Shown: positions 20,921-31,796 of the stretch, piece by piece
How positions within the stretch are numbered: position 1 is the first letter of the stretch
Layout of the letters: each line of letters starts with the position of its first letter
Origin: Fereydounia khargensis
Taxonomy: Eukaryota; Basidiomycota; Ustilaginomycetes; Urocystidales; Fereydouniaceae
DNA length: 64,000 nt
Assembly: GCA_026413255.1 (NCBI GenBank)
Contig: JAOCZO010000011.1
Span: forward strand, 1 to 64,000
Direction of reading: 5' to 3'
Notes under the pieces: generated by a model
What the model was told of the DNA's origin: nothing
The model's database searches: none
What the model saw: only the letters and a program-made list of their open reading frames with translations
Position numbers and translations under genes: made by a program

Positions 20921-23900
20921 ATGAAGGCCTCCGACATGGCGACGCCCAACATGGGCATCGCAGCTGCCATCTCAGCGCCTGGCGTTGCGGTTCGAGATTG
21001 GCCCGACAGCACTCCCGTCCGTCCTCTCGACCCCTCTCACAATCCAGAGCCGCACTCAGACTCGGCGGTCCCTCCATATCCAGCGGTTGTCCGACGCGAC
21101 GAGACACCTAGCGTCAACGACGAAGGCACCTACTACTCGGGGCATTCCACTGGAGCTGCAAGTTTCCGCTCGGCCCACAGCAGCTTCCAGGCTGACCGCC
21201 AGCATGATTCAAGTAGCTCCTATCCTCCCTCTCGCCCTTACAACGACGTCAAGGTACCCATCGACTCTGTCCCGTTGGCAAGTCGCAGTCGCAGTCACAG
21301 CGCTAGCGGAAGCGGAAGCGGAAGCGGTAGCCGCAGCGGTTCAGAGTCTGTCACCGGTTCAGACCTTGACGAGAAAGAGCCCCGTTCCAAGAAACGTGGC
21401 AAGAAGCAGAAGAAAGAAAGTACTTCCGCCCCAACAGCTGGTTTCAAAGAGCTGTTCCGGTATGCTACCATCTGGGAGCTTCTCTTCAACATTATTGGTC
21501 TCGTCGCTGCAGCAGCTGCCGGTGCCGCTCAGCCTCTCATGACAATCGTATTCGGTGACCTCACAAGTTCCTTCCTCGATTACACCAAGGCGCAGATGGG
21601 CGATGGTGATCTTGCTGCCGCTCAAGACAAGCTCTCGGACGAAGTCAAGACAGGAGTTCTCTTCCTCGTCTACATCGGTTTCGCCATGCTGGTCACTACC
21701 TATGTCTACATGGCCTCTTGGATCTACGTTGGTGAGATGGTAACCCGTCGCATCCGTGAAAGGTATCTTCAGGCCATTCTCCGCCAGGACATCGCCTACT
21801 TCGACAATCTCGGTGCTGGTGAGATCACGACTCGCATTCAGACCGACACCCAGCTCATTCAAGACGGTATCAGCGACAAGATCCCGATCAGCGTCATGTT
21901 CCTTGCCTGCTTTGTCGCCGGTTTCATCATTGCGTTCATCAAGTCGGCCAAACTCGCCGGTGCCATGAGCTCTATCATTCCCTGTATCATGCTCGCGGGT
22001 GTGCTCATGAACAGTATCATGGCCAAGATGCAACAGAATGAGCTCGACCACGTTTCCAAAGCGGCCACCACTGCCGAGGAAGCCATGTCCTCCCTCCGAA
22101 CCGTCAAGGCCTTTGGCATTGAGTCCAAGATTGTCGCCCTCTACAACATCCCCAACAAGCTCGCTACCAAGGTTGGCGCTGTCAAGGCCGCTGTTCAGGG
22201 TGTTGGTCTCGGTATCCTCTTCTTTGTCATCTACTCCGCCTACGCTCTCGCCTTCTACTTTGGTGCCAAACTAATCGCCTCTGGAGAGATCAACACGGGT
22301 GTTGTGATGAACGTCATCTTCTCTATTTTGGTCGGTGCCTTCTCCATGGCCATGATGGCGCCCAACATGCAGGCTCTTTCGTATGCTTTCGGTGCAGGTG
22401 CCAAGATCTTTGAGACCATCGACCGTGTGCCTCCGATCGACTCGGCCGATCCTGGTGGACTGAGGCCTCACTCGTGCAATGGCGAGCTCAGCTTCCGTGG
22501 CATTGAATTTGCCTACCCTGCCCGTCCTGATACCACGATTCTGAAGCACTTCAACCTCGATGTTCCCGCTGGCAAGGTCACCGCTCTGGTCGGTGCCTCG
22601 GGTTCCGGTAAGAGTACCATCATCAGCCTTGTCGAGCGATTCTACGACCCGCTTGCCGGCTCGGCTATGCTTGATGGCCGCGAGATCCGTGATCTTAACC
22701 TCAAGTGGCTGCGTACCCAGATCGGTCTCGTTTCTCAGGAGCCTTCGCTGTTTGCGACTACGATCGAAGGCAACATTGCGTACGGACTCTTAAACACCCC
22801 TCTCGACAAGCTCCCTGCCGACCGCAAGCGTGAATTGATTATTGAGGCTGCCAAGAAAGCTAACGCCCACAACTTTATCTCTCAGCTTCCAAAGGGATAC
22901 GAGACTATGGTTGGCGAGCGAGGATTCCTTCTCTCTGGTGGCCAGAAGCAACGTATTGCCATCGCCCGTGCCATTGTCAAGAACCCCAGGATCCTATTGC
23001 TCGACGAGGCCACCTCGGCGCTCGACACTCAATCTGAGTCGATTGTTCAGGATGCCCTCGACAAGGCTAGTGAAGGACGCACTACGATTACGATTGCCCA
23101 CCGTCTGAGCACGATCAAGAACGCTGACAACATTGTAGTCATGGGCAAGGGTATCATCCTCGAGACCGGAACACACAAGCAGCTCCTCGCCCGTGGAGGC
23201 GCTTATGCTCAGCTTGTTGATGCGCAGAAGATCCGAGCCAACGTGGCTGAGACTGACAAGATTGACGAGGAGGAGGAGCAAATGATTGCTCTTCGAAAAA
23301 TGGCTAGCCGTGAAAGGCCCTCCGGTCTCGAGAAGCGCAACTCGCGCACCAGTATCACCAGTCTGATTCTTCGAAAGCGTGATCTCGAAATGGCTGCACA
23401 GGGCAAGGAGAAGATGCCCAATCTCTTCTACCTGCTCTACCGCCTTGGAAAGCTCAACAAGGAGCACATCCTGCCTCTCTACATTCCTGGATTCATCGCT
23501 TCGGCTGCTGCCGGTGGCGCCTACCCAGCTTTTGCGATTCTGTTTGGTAAGGCACTCAACAATTTCGCCAAGTGCTCCAACCTCGAGAAGGGTATGGCTT
23601 GCCCCGAGCCACTCAAGTCATCGATGCTGGACGAGTCTCGTACCTGGGCCTTGTACTTTTTCATTGTGGCGCTTCTTTCGATGCTGGCCATTGCGGCACA
23701 GGCACACACATTGATGCTTGCCAGTACTTATTTGATGGAGAAGCTCAGGAACCTGAGCCTGATCGCATACCTTCGTGCCGATGTCTCATACCACGATGAA
23801 GAGGGCCATTCTTCCGGCGCGCTCACCAACTCGCTGGCGGACAACGCACAGAAGGTCAATGGTCTGGTTGGTATGACCCTTGGTACCATTATCCAGTCGA

Positions 23901-25231
23901 TCTCGACGCTCTTGGTTGGATGTGTAATTGCGCTGTGCTACGGATGGAAGCTTTCGCTTGTGACCATCGCCTGTATCCCTCTGACGCTTTCGGCCGGATT
24001 CGTTCGTCTCAAGCTTGTCGTTCTCAAGGATGCGAAGATCAAGGCTGCTCACGAGGGCTCGGCGCAACGTGCCTGTGAGGCTGCCACTTCGATCCGAACA
24101 GTCGCCTCGCTGACTCGCGAGGATAACTGCCTTGCCATTTACAAGGAGGAGCTCAAGGAGCCAGGCAAGGTTACACTGCACACCGCTTTCTACGGCAACG
24201 CGCTTTACGCTGTCTCTCAGTCTCTCTTCTTCTGGGTCGTTGGTCTCACTTTCTGGTACGGCTCCAAGCTGCTCATCAACGGTGAATACACCTCGGGAGA
24301 GTTCTTCACCATCCTCACGGCCGTCGTGTTCGGTTCGATTCAGGCGGGCAACGTCTTCAACTTTGTGCCAGACATTTCGAACGCCAAGACAGCCGCCTGG
24401 GACAGCGTCAAGCTGCTCGATATGGTTCCTGAGATTGACGTTGAGGCCAACGAGGGGATTGTGCTTGACCGTGTTGAAGGCCACATCCGTCTCGAAGATG
24501 TGCACTTCCGCTATCCGACCCGTACCTCGGTCCGTGTTCTTCGTGGACTGACTCTGGATATCAAGCCCGGCACTTACTGTGCTCTCGTCGGCCCCAGTGG
24601 ATGCGGCAAGAGTACCACGATTCAGCTGGTACAGCGTTTCTACGACACGATCAGTGGCTCGGTCAAGATTGACGGACACAACCTGCAGGACTTGAACCTT
24701 CGCGAGATCCGAAAGCACATGGCTCTTGTCTCGCAGGAGCCAACGCTTTACGATGGCACGATCGAGTTCAACATTCGTCTTGGTGCATTCGAGGATGCTG
24801 ACAACGTGACATACGAGCAGCTGCGCGAGGCTGCAGCGCAGGCCAACATTCTCACGTTCATTGAGAGTCTGCCTGACAAGTGGGACACGCAGGTCGGAGG
24901 CCGTGGAACGCAGCTCAGTGGTGGTCAGAAGCAGCGAATCGCCATTGCCCGCGCGCTCATCCGCAACCCTAAGATCCTGCTGCTTGACGAGGCGACGTCG
25001 GCGCTCGACTCGGACTCGGAGAAGATCGTACAGGAGGCGCTGGACAAGGCAGCGCGCGGCCGAACCACAATCGCCATTGCGCACCGACTCAGCACCATCT
25101 CACGTGCCGACCGCATCTTCTGTCTCAAGGACGGTGTCATTGCCGAGGCAGGCGACCACAAGACGCTCATGTCTCTCGGAGGCATCTACGCTGACCTTGT
25201 AGCAATGCAGGAGCTGCACAAGGACAGCTAA
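20921..25231 (+). CDS. ABC exporter, ABCB/MDR type (P-glycoprotein/Ste6-like)
   Basis: This is a full-length plasma-membrane or vesicle ATP-driven exporter of lipophilic drugs, peptides or lipids (family role). One exon of 1436 residues has the order TMD1-NBD1-TMD2-NBD2. The N-terminal 185 residues are Ser/Gly-rich with a basic KKRGKKQKK segment. TMD1 begins near residue 190. NBD1 has Walker A GASGSGKST (about 557-565), signature LSGGQKQR (about 672) and Walker B ILLLDEATSALD (about 690). NBD2 has GPSGCGKST (about 1223), LSGGQKQR (about 1331) and ILLLDEATSALD (about 1353). Both ATP sites look intact. A second ATG five codons on (MATPN) is an alternative start. Length and symmetry fit ABCB1-type multidrug exporters; an a-factor-type pheromone exporter cannot be excluded. 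Confidence 0.95.
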   Translation: MKASDMATPNMGIAAAISAPGVAVRDWPDSTPVRPLDPSHNPEPHSDSAVPPYPAVVRRDETPSVNDEGTYYSGHSTGAASFRSAHSSFQADRQHDSSSSYPPSRPYNDVKVPIDSVPLASRSRSHSASGSGSGSGSRSGSESVTGSDLDEKEPRSKKRGKKQKKESTSAPTAGFKELFRYATIWELLFNIIGLVAAAAAGAAQPLMTIVFGDLTSSFLDYTKAQMGDGDLAAAQDKLSDEVKTGVLFLVYIGFAMLVTTYVYMASWIYVGEMVTRRIRERYLQAILRQDIAYFDNLGAGEITTRIQTDTQLIQDGISDKIPISVMFLACFVAGFIIAFIKSAKLAGAMSSIIPCIMLAGVLMNSIMAKMQQNELDHVSKAATTAEEAMSSLRTVKAFGIESKIVALYNIPNKLATKVGAVKAAVQGVGLGILFFVIYSAYALAFYFGAKLIASGEINTGVVMNVIFSILVGAFSMAMMAPNMQALSYAFGAGAKIFETIDRVPPIDSADPGGLRPHSCNGELSFRGIEFAYPARPDTTILKHFNLDVPAGKVTALVGASGSGKSTIISLVERFYDPLAGSAMLDGREIRDLNLKWLRTQIGLVSQEPSLFATTIEGNIAYGLLNTPLDKLPADRKRELIIEAAKKANAHNFISQLPKGYETMVGERGFLLSGGQKQRIAIARAIVKNPRILLLDEATSALDTQSESIVQDALDKASEGRTTITIAHRLSTIKNADNIVVMGKGIILETGTHKQLLARGGAYAQLVDAQKIRANVAETDKIDEEEEQMIALRKMASRERPSGLEKRNSRTSITSLILRKRDLEMAAQGKEKMPNLFYLLYRLGKLNKEHILPLYIPGFIASAAAGGAYPAFAILFGKALNNFAKCSNLEKGMACPEPLKSSMLDESRTWALYFFIVALLSMLAIAAQAHTLMLASTYLMEKLRNLSLIAYLRADVSYHDEEGHSSGALTNSLADNAQKVNGLVGMTLGTIIQSISTLLVGCVIALCYGWKLSLVTIACIPLTLSAGFVRLKLVVLKDAKIKAAHEGSAQRACEAATSIRTVASLTREDNCLAIYKEELKEPGKVTLHTAFYGNALYAVSQSLFFWVVGLTFWYGSKLLINGEYTSGEFFTILTAVVFGSIQAGNVFNFVPDISNAKTAAWDSVKLLDMVPEIDVEANEGIVLDRVEGHIRLEDVHFRYPTRTSVRVLRGLTLDIKPGTYCALVGPSGCGKSTTIQLVQRFYDTISGSVKIDGHNLQDLNLREIRKHMALVSQEPTLYDGTIEFNIRLGAFEDADNVTYEQLREAAAQANILTFIESLPDKWDTQVGGRGTQLSGGQKQRIAIARALIRNPKILLLDEATSALDSDSEKIVQEALDKAARGRTTIAIAHRLSTISRADRIFCLKDGVIAEAGDHKTLMSLGGIYADLVAMQELHKDS

Positions 25232-25448
25232 AGACATTCATTTCGGTGCCATTACCCCACCACACACTCTTTCGGCTTCAGATATGCAGTACATGTACCG
25301 GACCACTCTCTTTTTTAACTTTTTATCTTTTGTCTAGCACTCACACACTCCCACTGTACAATGTTGATCCGTCTGGAGAATGAATTGGAAATGGAATTTG
25401 CAATCTTGGAAGGGTTTCGTTACCATACACATGTGTCTGTCACTTTGT

Positions 25449-28400
25449 CTACCAGTCGACCCATCCCTGTCGGGGAGCAGGTCTCCAGATCCTGACTGAG
25501 CCCGCACGCAAATCATCGAGGCGCAAGCTCACCTCCTCGATCGGCTTCTTGCCCGCCGGATTCTGCATGAGCGCGCGTACCTTATTCTTCTTCGCTTCGA
25601 ACTCAGTCACGACGCCCAGGAAGGCCGGGTAAGTAGCGTGGTAGGATGCGAGGCCCTTCTTGCCCTTGAATTCGGCGTTGGAAGCTGCGACGACATCACC
25701 GGGGCGCGGGTCGTCGAGTGACGGCTGTGGAGTGGGCCCGGACTGTGAGAGGATGGGTGCGCCGAATGCCCCGCCTACGGGAGGGAGGGCGCCTGCGTGT
25801 CCGAGGACGTGCGCTACGAACGCGAAGGGCGTGCCGTCTCCCACTGGCTGGGATTGCTCGGTTGCGCGTTTGGCTGTGGGTGCGTTAGTACGATATGAGC
25901 CCTGGGATTAAGGACTTGGGAGGGGGAGACACGTACCAATAGCTGTGCCGAGACCATGGGACCAAGAGCGCAGGGTGTCGGTCCCAGGAGCAGGCGGGGG
26001 TCCCGCATGTGACTGAGAGAGAGAGGTATGCGTCTCGTCCGGGTCGTCGTCGACGAACGATAGGGCAATCGTGGTCGTCGAGTAGTCGTCAAACAGCACG
26101 TGAATGTCCGCGCCATGGCTGTCCGGGTACGTGTTGGCGTATAGCACGGCGTCCGGTCGTCCGGCTACGGTTGGCGGGAGACGCAAGGGGGACAGTCCGT
26201 GGCGCCACCAACCTGCAGAAAGAAGGAGACGGAGCGCGTGAGTGCGAGAAGGGATGGGGGCGTGAGAGGGGTGACTTACGGCTACTAGGCATCAGGTCCA
26301 AGTCGCGCGAGGAGAAGCCCGAAGCGGAGACCGGCACCGAGGCTGGTGCGGGTACAGCTGTGGGTGCTGGTGCTTCCGCAGGCGGTGGTGCCTGCGCCGG
26401 CAGAGGAGGAGGTCTGGTTGACGGCGGGCGAGGCGGCTGCGGTTCAGCGTCAGCCTCAGCTTCGGCCTCGGCCTTGGCCTCGGCCTGAGCGTCTTCGACA
26501 GTCGACGGCTCGCGCGACCGGATACCCTGGGGCACGGCGGGGCGCACTACCGACGACCTGCGGCTCACGTTGTCTGGTGTCGCGCCACGCAGGATCGCCG
26601 CGGCCTCCCCCAGCGGCGCGGTGGATGATGGGCGGCCAGGTGGGAGCGGGGGCGGACTGGCGGGTGTCGCGGGCGGCGGGCTCATGGGCTTGGGCACCGG
26701 CGGGGGGCTGGCAGACGTTGCGGGTGCCGGTGTCGCCGGCTTCGGGGGCGGGCTGGTCGGAAGCGGCGGCGGGCTAGCAAGACGCACGGGCGCTTCTGGC
26801 GACTTGGTACGCTCGAGCGCCTCGCCCTCTGCCTCAGCCGCACTCATACCAGGCGCGGCAGTCAGACCAGGGATTGCCATGGCGCCACGTGGAATCGTCC
26901 TGCGCGGCGAGGCAGCTCGCTCCACCTCCTCCTCGGCCTCAGCCTTTTCTTCTGGCTGTGCCTGCTCGTCCTCGGCTGCGATCGACTTTTTGCGCGACGG
27001 CATGGGTGCGCCCATGATTGGCGGGGGCGCCATGCCTGGCAAGGCTCCGATGCGCTGACCGCCGATCGCAGCCATGCGGCGTGCGAGTCTAGCTCGCCTC
27101 TCGGCTTCCTGCTCCTCTTCGGTAAGCTCGACGGGTTCCTCCTCAGCTTGAGCCTCAGGCTCAGCCTCAGGCTCAGCCTCAACCGACTGCTGGTTGGCAG
27201 CCTCAGCCTCAGCAGCCTCAATCAGCTCGTCATCCTCTGGATCCTCGGTCGGCACAGCAAGTCGGGGCTTAGGAGCAGCCAGAACAGGGCCGGCGGGCGC
27301 TGCAGACTCCTGGTCGGCAGCAGCGACGACGCCGTCGAGACTCGCCTGTGCCTGGTGACCCTCAGATGGCAGCATCGGCGGCGGACTGCGTGGCAGCGGC
27401 GGCGAAGCGACGCCAGCCTCACGCGGTGGCGGTGGCAGCGACGTCCGTGGCACAGGCGGAACAATGCTGCTGCGACGTGAGCCCAAGCTCAGGGCTGGAG
27501 AGACCGCATCCGTCCTCGACGGGACGACGGGACTGCCAATTCTGTCATCTCCTCCAGCCGGGGGAGGTGGAGGCAGGGACGTCTTTGGAATCGGCGGCCT
27601 AGTGCTCGGCGGCCGGCTGGTGGGTCGCTCGCGATTCAGAGGTGTCTCGGAGCGTAAAGTGTCCTGCTCGGCAGCTTGGACTTGTTCTGGCTCCTGCTCC
27701 TGCTCCTGCTCCTGCTCTTGTTCTTGCACTTCGGGAACTTCGGCCTCTTCGCTCACCTCATTCGCCTTGAGATACTCCTCCAGCTGGCGCTCGTGCTCGC
27801 GCAGACGTGCGTCGGCAGACTCGTAGCCGCTTGGCGAGACTGCCGAGCCAGTCACGCTGCCACTTTCAGTACTGGCAGAGATCGACAGGTTTCGCAGAGA
27901 CGTGAGAGGAACTGATTCCTCGGCTGCTTCTACCTTGTCGTCTGTCGAGGGCTCGACTGCCTCTGGCTCCACTGGCGGTGCAGTCTTTGCATGGCTGGTC
28001 TCCTCTGGCTCGTTCTGCACATCGGTAATAGAAGCACTGTCGGCAGCAACGGTACTGGTCTCTTGGTGCGCGGCAGTCGCCTCTTTTGCCTGGGGTGCTT
28101 CGTCCACAGGCACAGCAGCCTCAGCCTCCACTGGAGCTGCAACTGCGGCAGTTGTTGCTGCAGCGGCTGCTGCTGAGGCGGAAGCCTCCTTGCTGGCCGG
28201 TGCAGGCGATGCGGACTTCTTCTTGCGGGGAGGAGCGGCTCGCCTTGGAACGGCGAGCGTCTGAGGCTTAGCCTCAATCTCGGCGCTCTCAATGACGCCA
28301 CCAGGGCTCACGGGGCTGATCTCAGGAGCGTCACCGTCTGCGACGGACGGCGACTGCTCGGTAGGCGCGACAGGTGGAGGAGAGGTGACGATACCCGGCT

Positions 28401-29892
28401 CCTCGCTGGTACCTTCGACAGAGGTGGTACTCGACTTGGTCGCGGAGCGGGTCGGAGGGGCCGGTGCACCAAACAGACCACCTGCACCCATCCTTCGACC
28501 TCCGATGGCTGCCATACGCTTGGCGAGTGCGGCACGGCGCTCAGCTTCCTGCTCCTCCTCAGACAATTCTGGCTTCTCGCCCTCAGCCTCAGGTACTGCA
28601 TCCTCGTCCACTGGGACAGGGTCCTCTCCCTGCGTTTCAACGGGGGCTTGCGTCTCGGTTGGTTCAGGAACAACAGCTGCCTCCTCGGTAGTCGGAGAGG
28701 TGACGACATCCTCAGGCAACTTTGCAGAGTCAACGCTCTGTTGCTTCTCGGGCTGCTCAGGCGCAGCAGCAGTAGCACCACCAATTCCAGCAAGCGCAGC
28801 ATTACGTTTGTCAGCACTGATGCGTCCTGGGGCTGGTTTGATGGCGGGCTTTTCAGGCGGGGCATCGGAGCTCGACTCGCGCTCACGATCGCCACGTTGG
28901 AGCGCCGCCATGCGCTCCTTGAGGCTCATCTTGATACTGCTCTGAGCATCGGCAGCGCTAAAGCCCGATCCAGAGCCAGACTGGACGGTCTCGGTAGCGA
29001 TTGCGGCAGCACTAGCACCGGAGTCGGGCTGGGCAGCTGGAGTCGGGGCAGGAGGAGGAGGAGACGTGGTCGTTGTGGATGCAGCAGCGGGCGGCTGACC
29101 GGGGAGGACAGGTTTGGGAGCACCAGGCTGAGGAGTCGGGCGTTTCCATCCTCCGGGCTTGCTCTTTGGGAGCGGTGGTGGAGCGGCTTCTGCGGGCTTG
29201 TTGAACGCAGCGAGGCGGTCGCGGAAGGCACTCGACATGCCAGAAGGCTTGGCGGAGATGGGCGGTGGTGACTTTGCTGGTACCGGTGCAGCCGCTGGTG
29301 CCGCTGCTGCTGGTGCTGTTGTGGTGGTGGTCGCCGGTGCCTCTTCTGTCTTGGGAGAGGTCAACGCAGCAGGCTGTGGAGTTGCTGTCACTGTCTGTGC
29401 CTCGGGCTCTGGCTCTTTCTCTGTCTGTGGGGTGACGGTCGTCTCTGGCGTGGACGAGGGCTCTGGCTGCTTCTCGACCAGAGGAGTCGGCTGAGACTGT
29501 TCATCAGCCTCGTCTTGCTCCTCATCGTCGGAAGAAGGCGGGCGAGGCGGGAGCGGGGCACCGAACCCGGTTGTAGACGGAGGAGCCGGCGCAGTCTCTT
29601 GTTCCTCTTGTTGCTTCTGGCCCTGCTCCTGCTCTTGTGCGGGAGCAGGCTGGACAAAGCTGCCAGGGAAGGTGCCCTTCTTGGAGCCGTCGAGGGACTC
29701 GCCCACTAGCCAGTCGTCGTCGTCGTCGTCATCATCGTCGTCGTCCTCTTCGTCAGCCTTGGGAGCGACACCGGTGACGCGAATAGTCTCGCCCTTAGCA
29801 AAGGTGAGGTCTTGCTTGTGTGGACTTTTGTATTTGATGACGGCGGTGGCGAGATAGGGAAAGGAAGGAGAGGTGGTCGGGGCGCCGGACAT
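25449..29892 (-). CDS. BBC1: SH3 protein of Bbc1/Mti1-Aim3 type (actin patch regulator)
   Basis: In yeast this family acts at endocytic actin patches, where it restrains Las17/type I myosin-driven actin assembly. Three exons (29892-26280, 26212-25937, 25873-25449) give 1437 residues. The SH3 domain covers about residues 8-75: ATAVIKYKSPHKQDLTFAKG, then a poly-Asp run, then DWLVGESLDGSKKGTFPGSF. A long Pro/Ala/Glu-rich disordered part contains many PPPLP/PPPVP SH3-ligand stretches. Two copies of a conserved motif appear: LSEEEQEAERRAALAKRMAA and LTEEEQEAERRARLARRMAA, each followed by IGG. The C-terminal ~240 residues carry the Bbc1/Aim3 domain with GDVVAASNAEFKGKKGL, YPAFLGVVTEFEAKKNKVRA and EVSLRLDDLRAGSVRIWRP. 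A textbook branch site TACTAAC precedes the exon 3 acceptor. The upstream in-frame TTG was not used because the first ATG gives MSGAPTTS. Confidence 0.9.
29715..29757 (-). repeat. GAC-type trinucleotide repeat inside the SH3 coding region
   Basis: On the plus strand it appears as runs of GTC interrupted by ATC. It encodes a stretch of about eleven consecutive Asp residues, preceded by DEE, within the SH3 domain of the Bbc1-like protein. Confidence 0.85.
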
Positions 29893-30544
29893 TGCTGTCT
29901 GGCACGCTGCGCTGGCTGGCGTCAGCTTGATTTGTTGGGGAGAAGAGAATATCAAGATTCCTTCCGGGTGAAGGTGCTCTTAGATCGAGCGAGCGAGTGT
30001 GTGAGTCGGGTGAGAGAGGATACTGTGTCAACGGCAAGTCGTGTCGGATTGTCCGAACAGTCACGGCAGAGAGAGGGTGAGAGTGGGTGAGCCCAGGAAA
30101 AGGGGCGGCAGCGATGTGGAGCCCAGCCCAGCCCACCCCAGCCTCAACGCACACTGAGAGAGCTGTGCCACGGCCTTGCTTGGCCTTGGCCTCGTCTTGG
30201 CTCAAGCGCGAACGGCACCGCCTCGCCTCCTATCATCATCACCGCGCACGGACCTGCGATTCTTTCTCATTCACACACACGTGACCGGAGCAGGCTTTGA
30301 CTTGCTCTCGCATGCTTTTTAGCTTTTTTGCTTTCACTTCCCACACTCAGTCTGAGAGCACGCAAGACAAGCATAAAGTGACAAGCAAGCCGGCCAGCAT
30401 GCAAACAACCTTGAACAAACCCAACTCCGTTTCATATCACTCGCACCCGAGTCTCAATGCGATGATACAGGCAATGTGATACACTCGGTTTCTTTTCTTT
30501 CCTTTCTGCTATCACATACGGGACCGAGGTTTGGCTGTGCCAGT
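29893..30544. other. divergent promoter region between BBC1-like and DUF202 genes
   Basis: About 650 bp shared by two divergently transcribed genes. It has CACACA/TCATTC-type simple sequence and a short CCCAGCC repeat near 30120-30135. No credible coding frame was seen. Confidence 0.5.
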
Positions 30545-31194
30545 ATGCCGGGTGTGATAGAGGCGATCAAGAGCGCATACCGAAGCACGACGCTCACATT
30601 GGAGAACGAGGGCAGTGTGGCGCGCGACCACCTTGCTTCCGAACGGACCTTTCTCGCCTGGCTACGAACCAGTCTAAGTCTGGTCAGCATTGGCATGTAA
30701 GTTTGCTCCCTCTACAGGCACACCCCCCAACAAGTCGGCGTGGCATGTTGACATGGGCTCGTGAAACGCGACAGTGCGGTCACACAGCTGTTCAAGATCC
30801 CCTCTCTGGTGGGCACCAAGACGCTCAGTCTGTGGATTGACGACGCCGAGTCGCTCTCCGACCCCTCGCCCCACCTGCGTCTACAGGCACTTAACGACAT
30901 CGCCAAGCTCGGCAAACCCATCGGCGGCGGATTCATCGTGCTCGGTATCTTTGTGCTCCTCCTTGGTTCTCGCAGATATTTTTCCGTGCAGAGGACCCTG
31001 ACGACAGGCAAGTTTGAGCCATCTAGAATAGAGGGTGAGTGAGCCTTGCCAGATCCGGACCCGGACCCGAACTTGAAACCCGGCCTTGGACTGACGGATG
31101 CTTACGGAACCCAACAGTGTCGTTGACCGCCATTTTTGCTGGCTCGCTCATCGTGGCTGCCTTGGCCGTGCTCGTAGCAGGCAAGCGAACGTAG
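30545..31194 (+). CDS. DUF202 (YidH-like) small membrane protein
   Basis: Three exons (30545-30696, 30775-31034, 31118-31194) give 162 residues. The N-terminal signature LASERTFLAWLRTSLSLVSI is diagnostic of DUF202 membrane proteins. Three membrane segments are visible: WLRTSLSLVSIGIAVTQLF, GGGFIVLGIFVLLLGSRRYF and TAIFAGSLIVAALAVLVAG. A second membrane-proximal part has LQALNDIAKLGKPIGG. The protein ends GKRT. In fungi the same fold occurs at the C terminus of vacuolar Vtc polyphosphate-synthesis subunits, but the SPX and VTC domains are absent here, so this is a stand-alone relative of unknown function. Start chosen at MPGVIEAI because no ATG lies in frame immediately upstream. Confidence 0.88.
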
Positions 31195-31422
31195 ACAGTG
31201 ATAAGTAGTGAATTGGGTGATGTGATCATCTCACCATACCTTACGCAACCTGATACAATACCACGTTGGGCATTGACATTCAGTCACACGTGTGAGACCA
31301 TGTAAGGCACGTGTCGCGTTTACTCAACCAACACACAGCAGAAGTAGATACGCGAGATATCAAATGACTAGTGTTCCATTCCGAAAGTCAAAGACACAGC
31401 ATGGTTGAGGGAGACAATGCGT

Positions 31423-31796
31423 TTAGCTGTTGAGCTCCTTCTGGGCCTTGCCCTTCTCCTCCTGAGCCTTGCCGGAGAGCTCCTTGGTCTTGTCACCAGT
31501 GATGGAGCCGACGACGTTGTCAAACTTGCCAGAGACCTGGTCGCCAAGGCCCTCGGCGTATCCCTTGGCCTCGGCGGCCTTGATCTCAGCCTCACCCTTG
31601 GCGTGCTGCTCCTTGCCGGCCGACTGCCAGTCGGTCGAGCCGAGAACGTTGCCAATGGTCTCCTTGACCTGGCCGGCGATCGAGTTGTAGTTTCTGTCCA
31701 GACGAGCACAGCGGGAAGCGTTAGAACCACGTCTAAGGTGAGTGGGGAGACGGGGTAGCTGACAACTTACCCGTTAGCCTTAGAGGGGTCAGACAT
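31423..31796 (-). CDS. CsbD-like stress-response protein
   Basis: Two exons (31796-31771 and 31693-31423) give a hydrophilic 98-residue protein. It starts MSDPSKANGNYNSIAGQVKE and continues TIGNVLGSTDWQSAGKEQHA, then the typical CsbD repeats KGYAEGLGDQVSGKFDNVVG and GDKTKELSGKAQEEKGKAQK. CsbD proteins are small, Lys/Glu/Gly-rich and usually induced by general stress in bacteria; fungal members are often abundant and stress- or starvation-induced. The exact molecular role is unknown. A TATA-like element (about 31864-31870) and a perfect CRE palindrome at 32080 lie upstream. The hydrophobic frame on the opposite strand is an artefact of this gene's repetitive codons. Confidence 0.9.

Noticed and set aside
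23786-25084. 432-codon antisense frame inside the ABC transporter
   Set aside because: It mirrors the codon pattern of the real gene, which has all family motifs; no domain is visible in the antisense product.
31405-31758. Leucine-rich plus-strand frame that looks like a membrane protein
   Set aside because: It is the antisense of the Lys/Glu/Ala-rich CsbD-like gene; such codons read as Leu/Val on the other strand.
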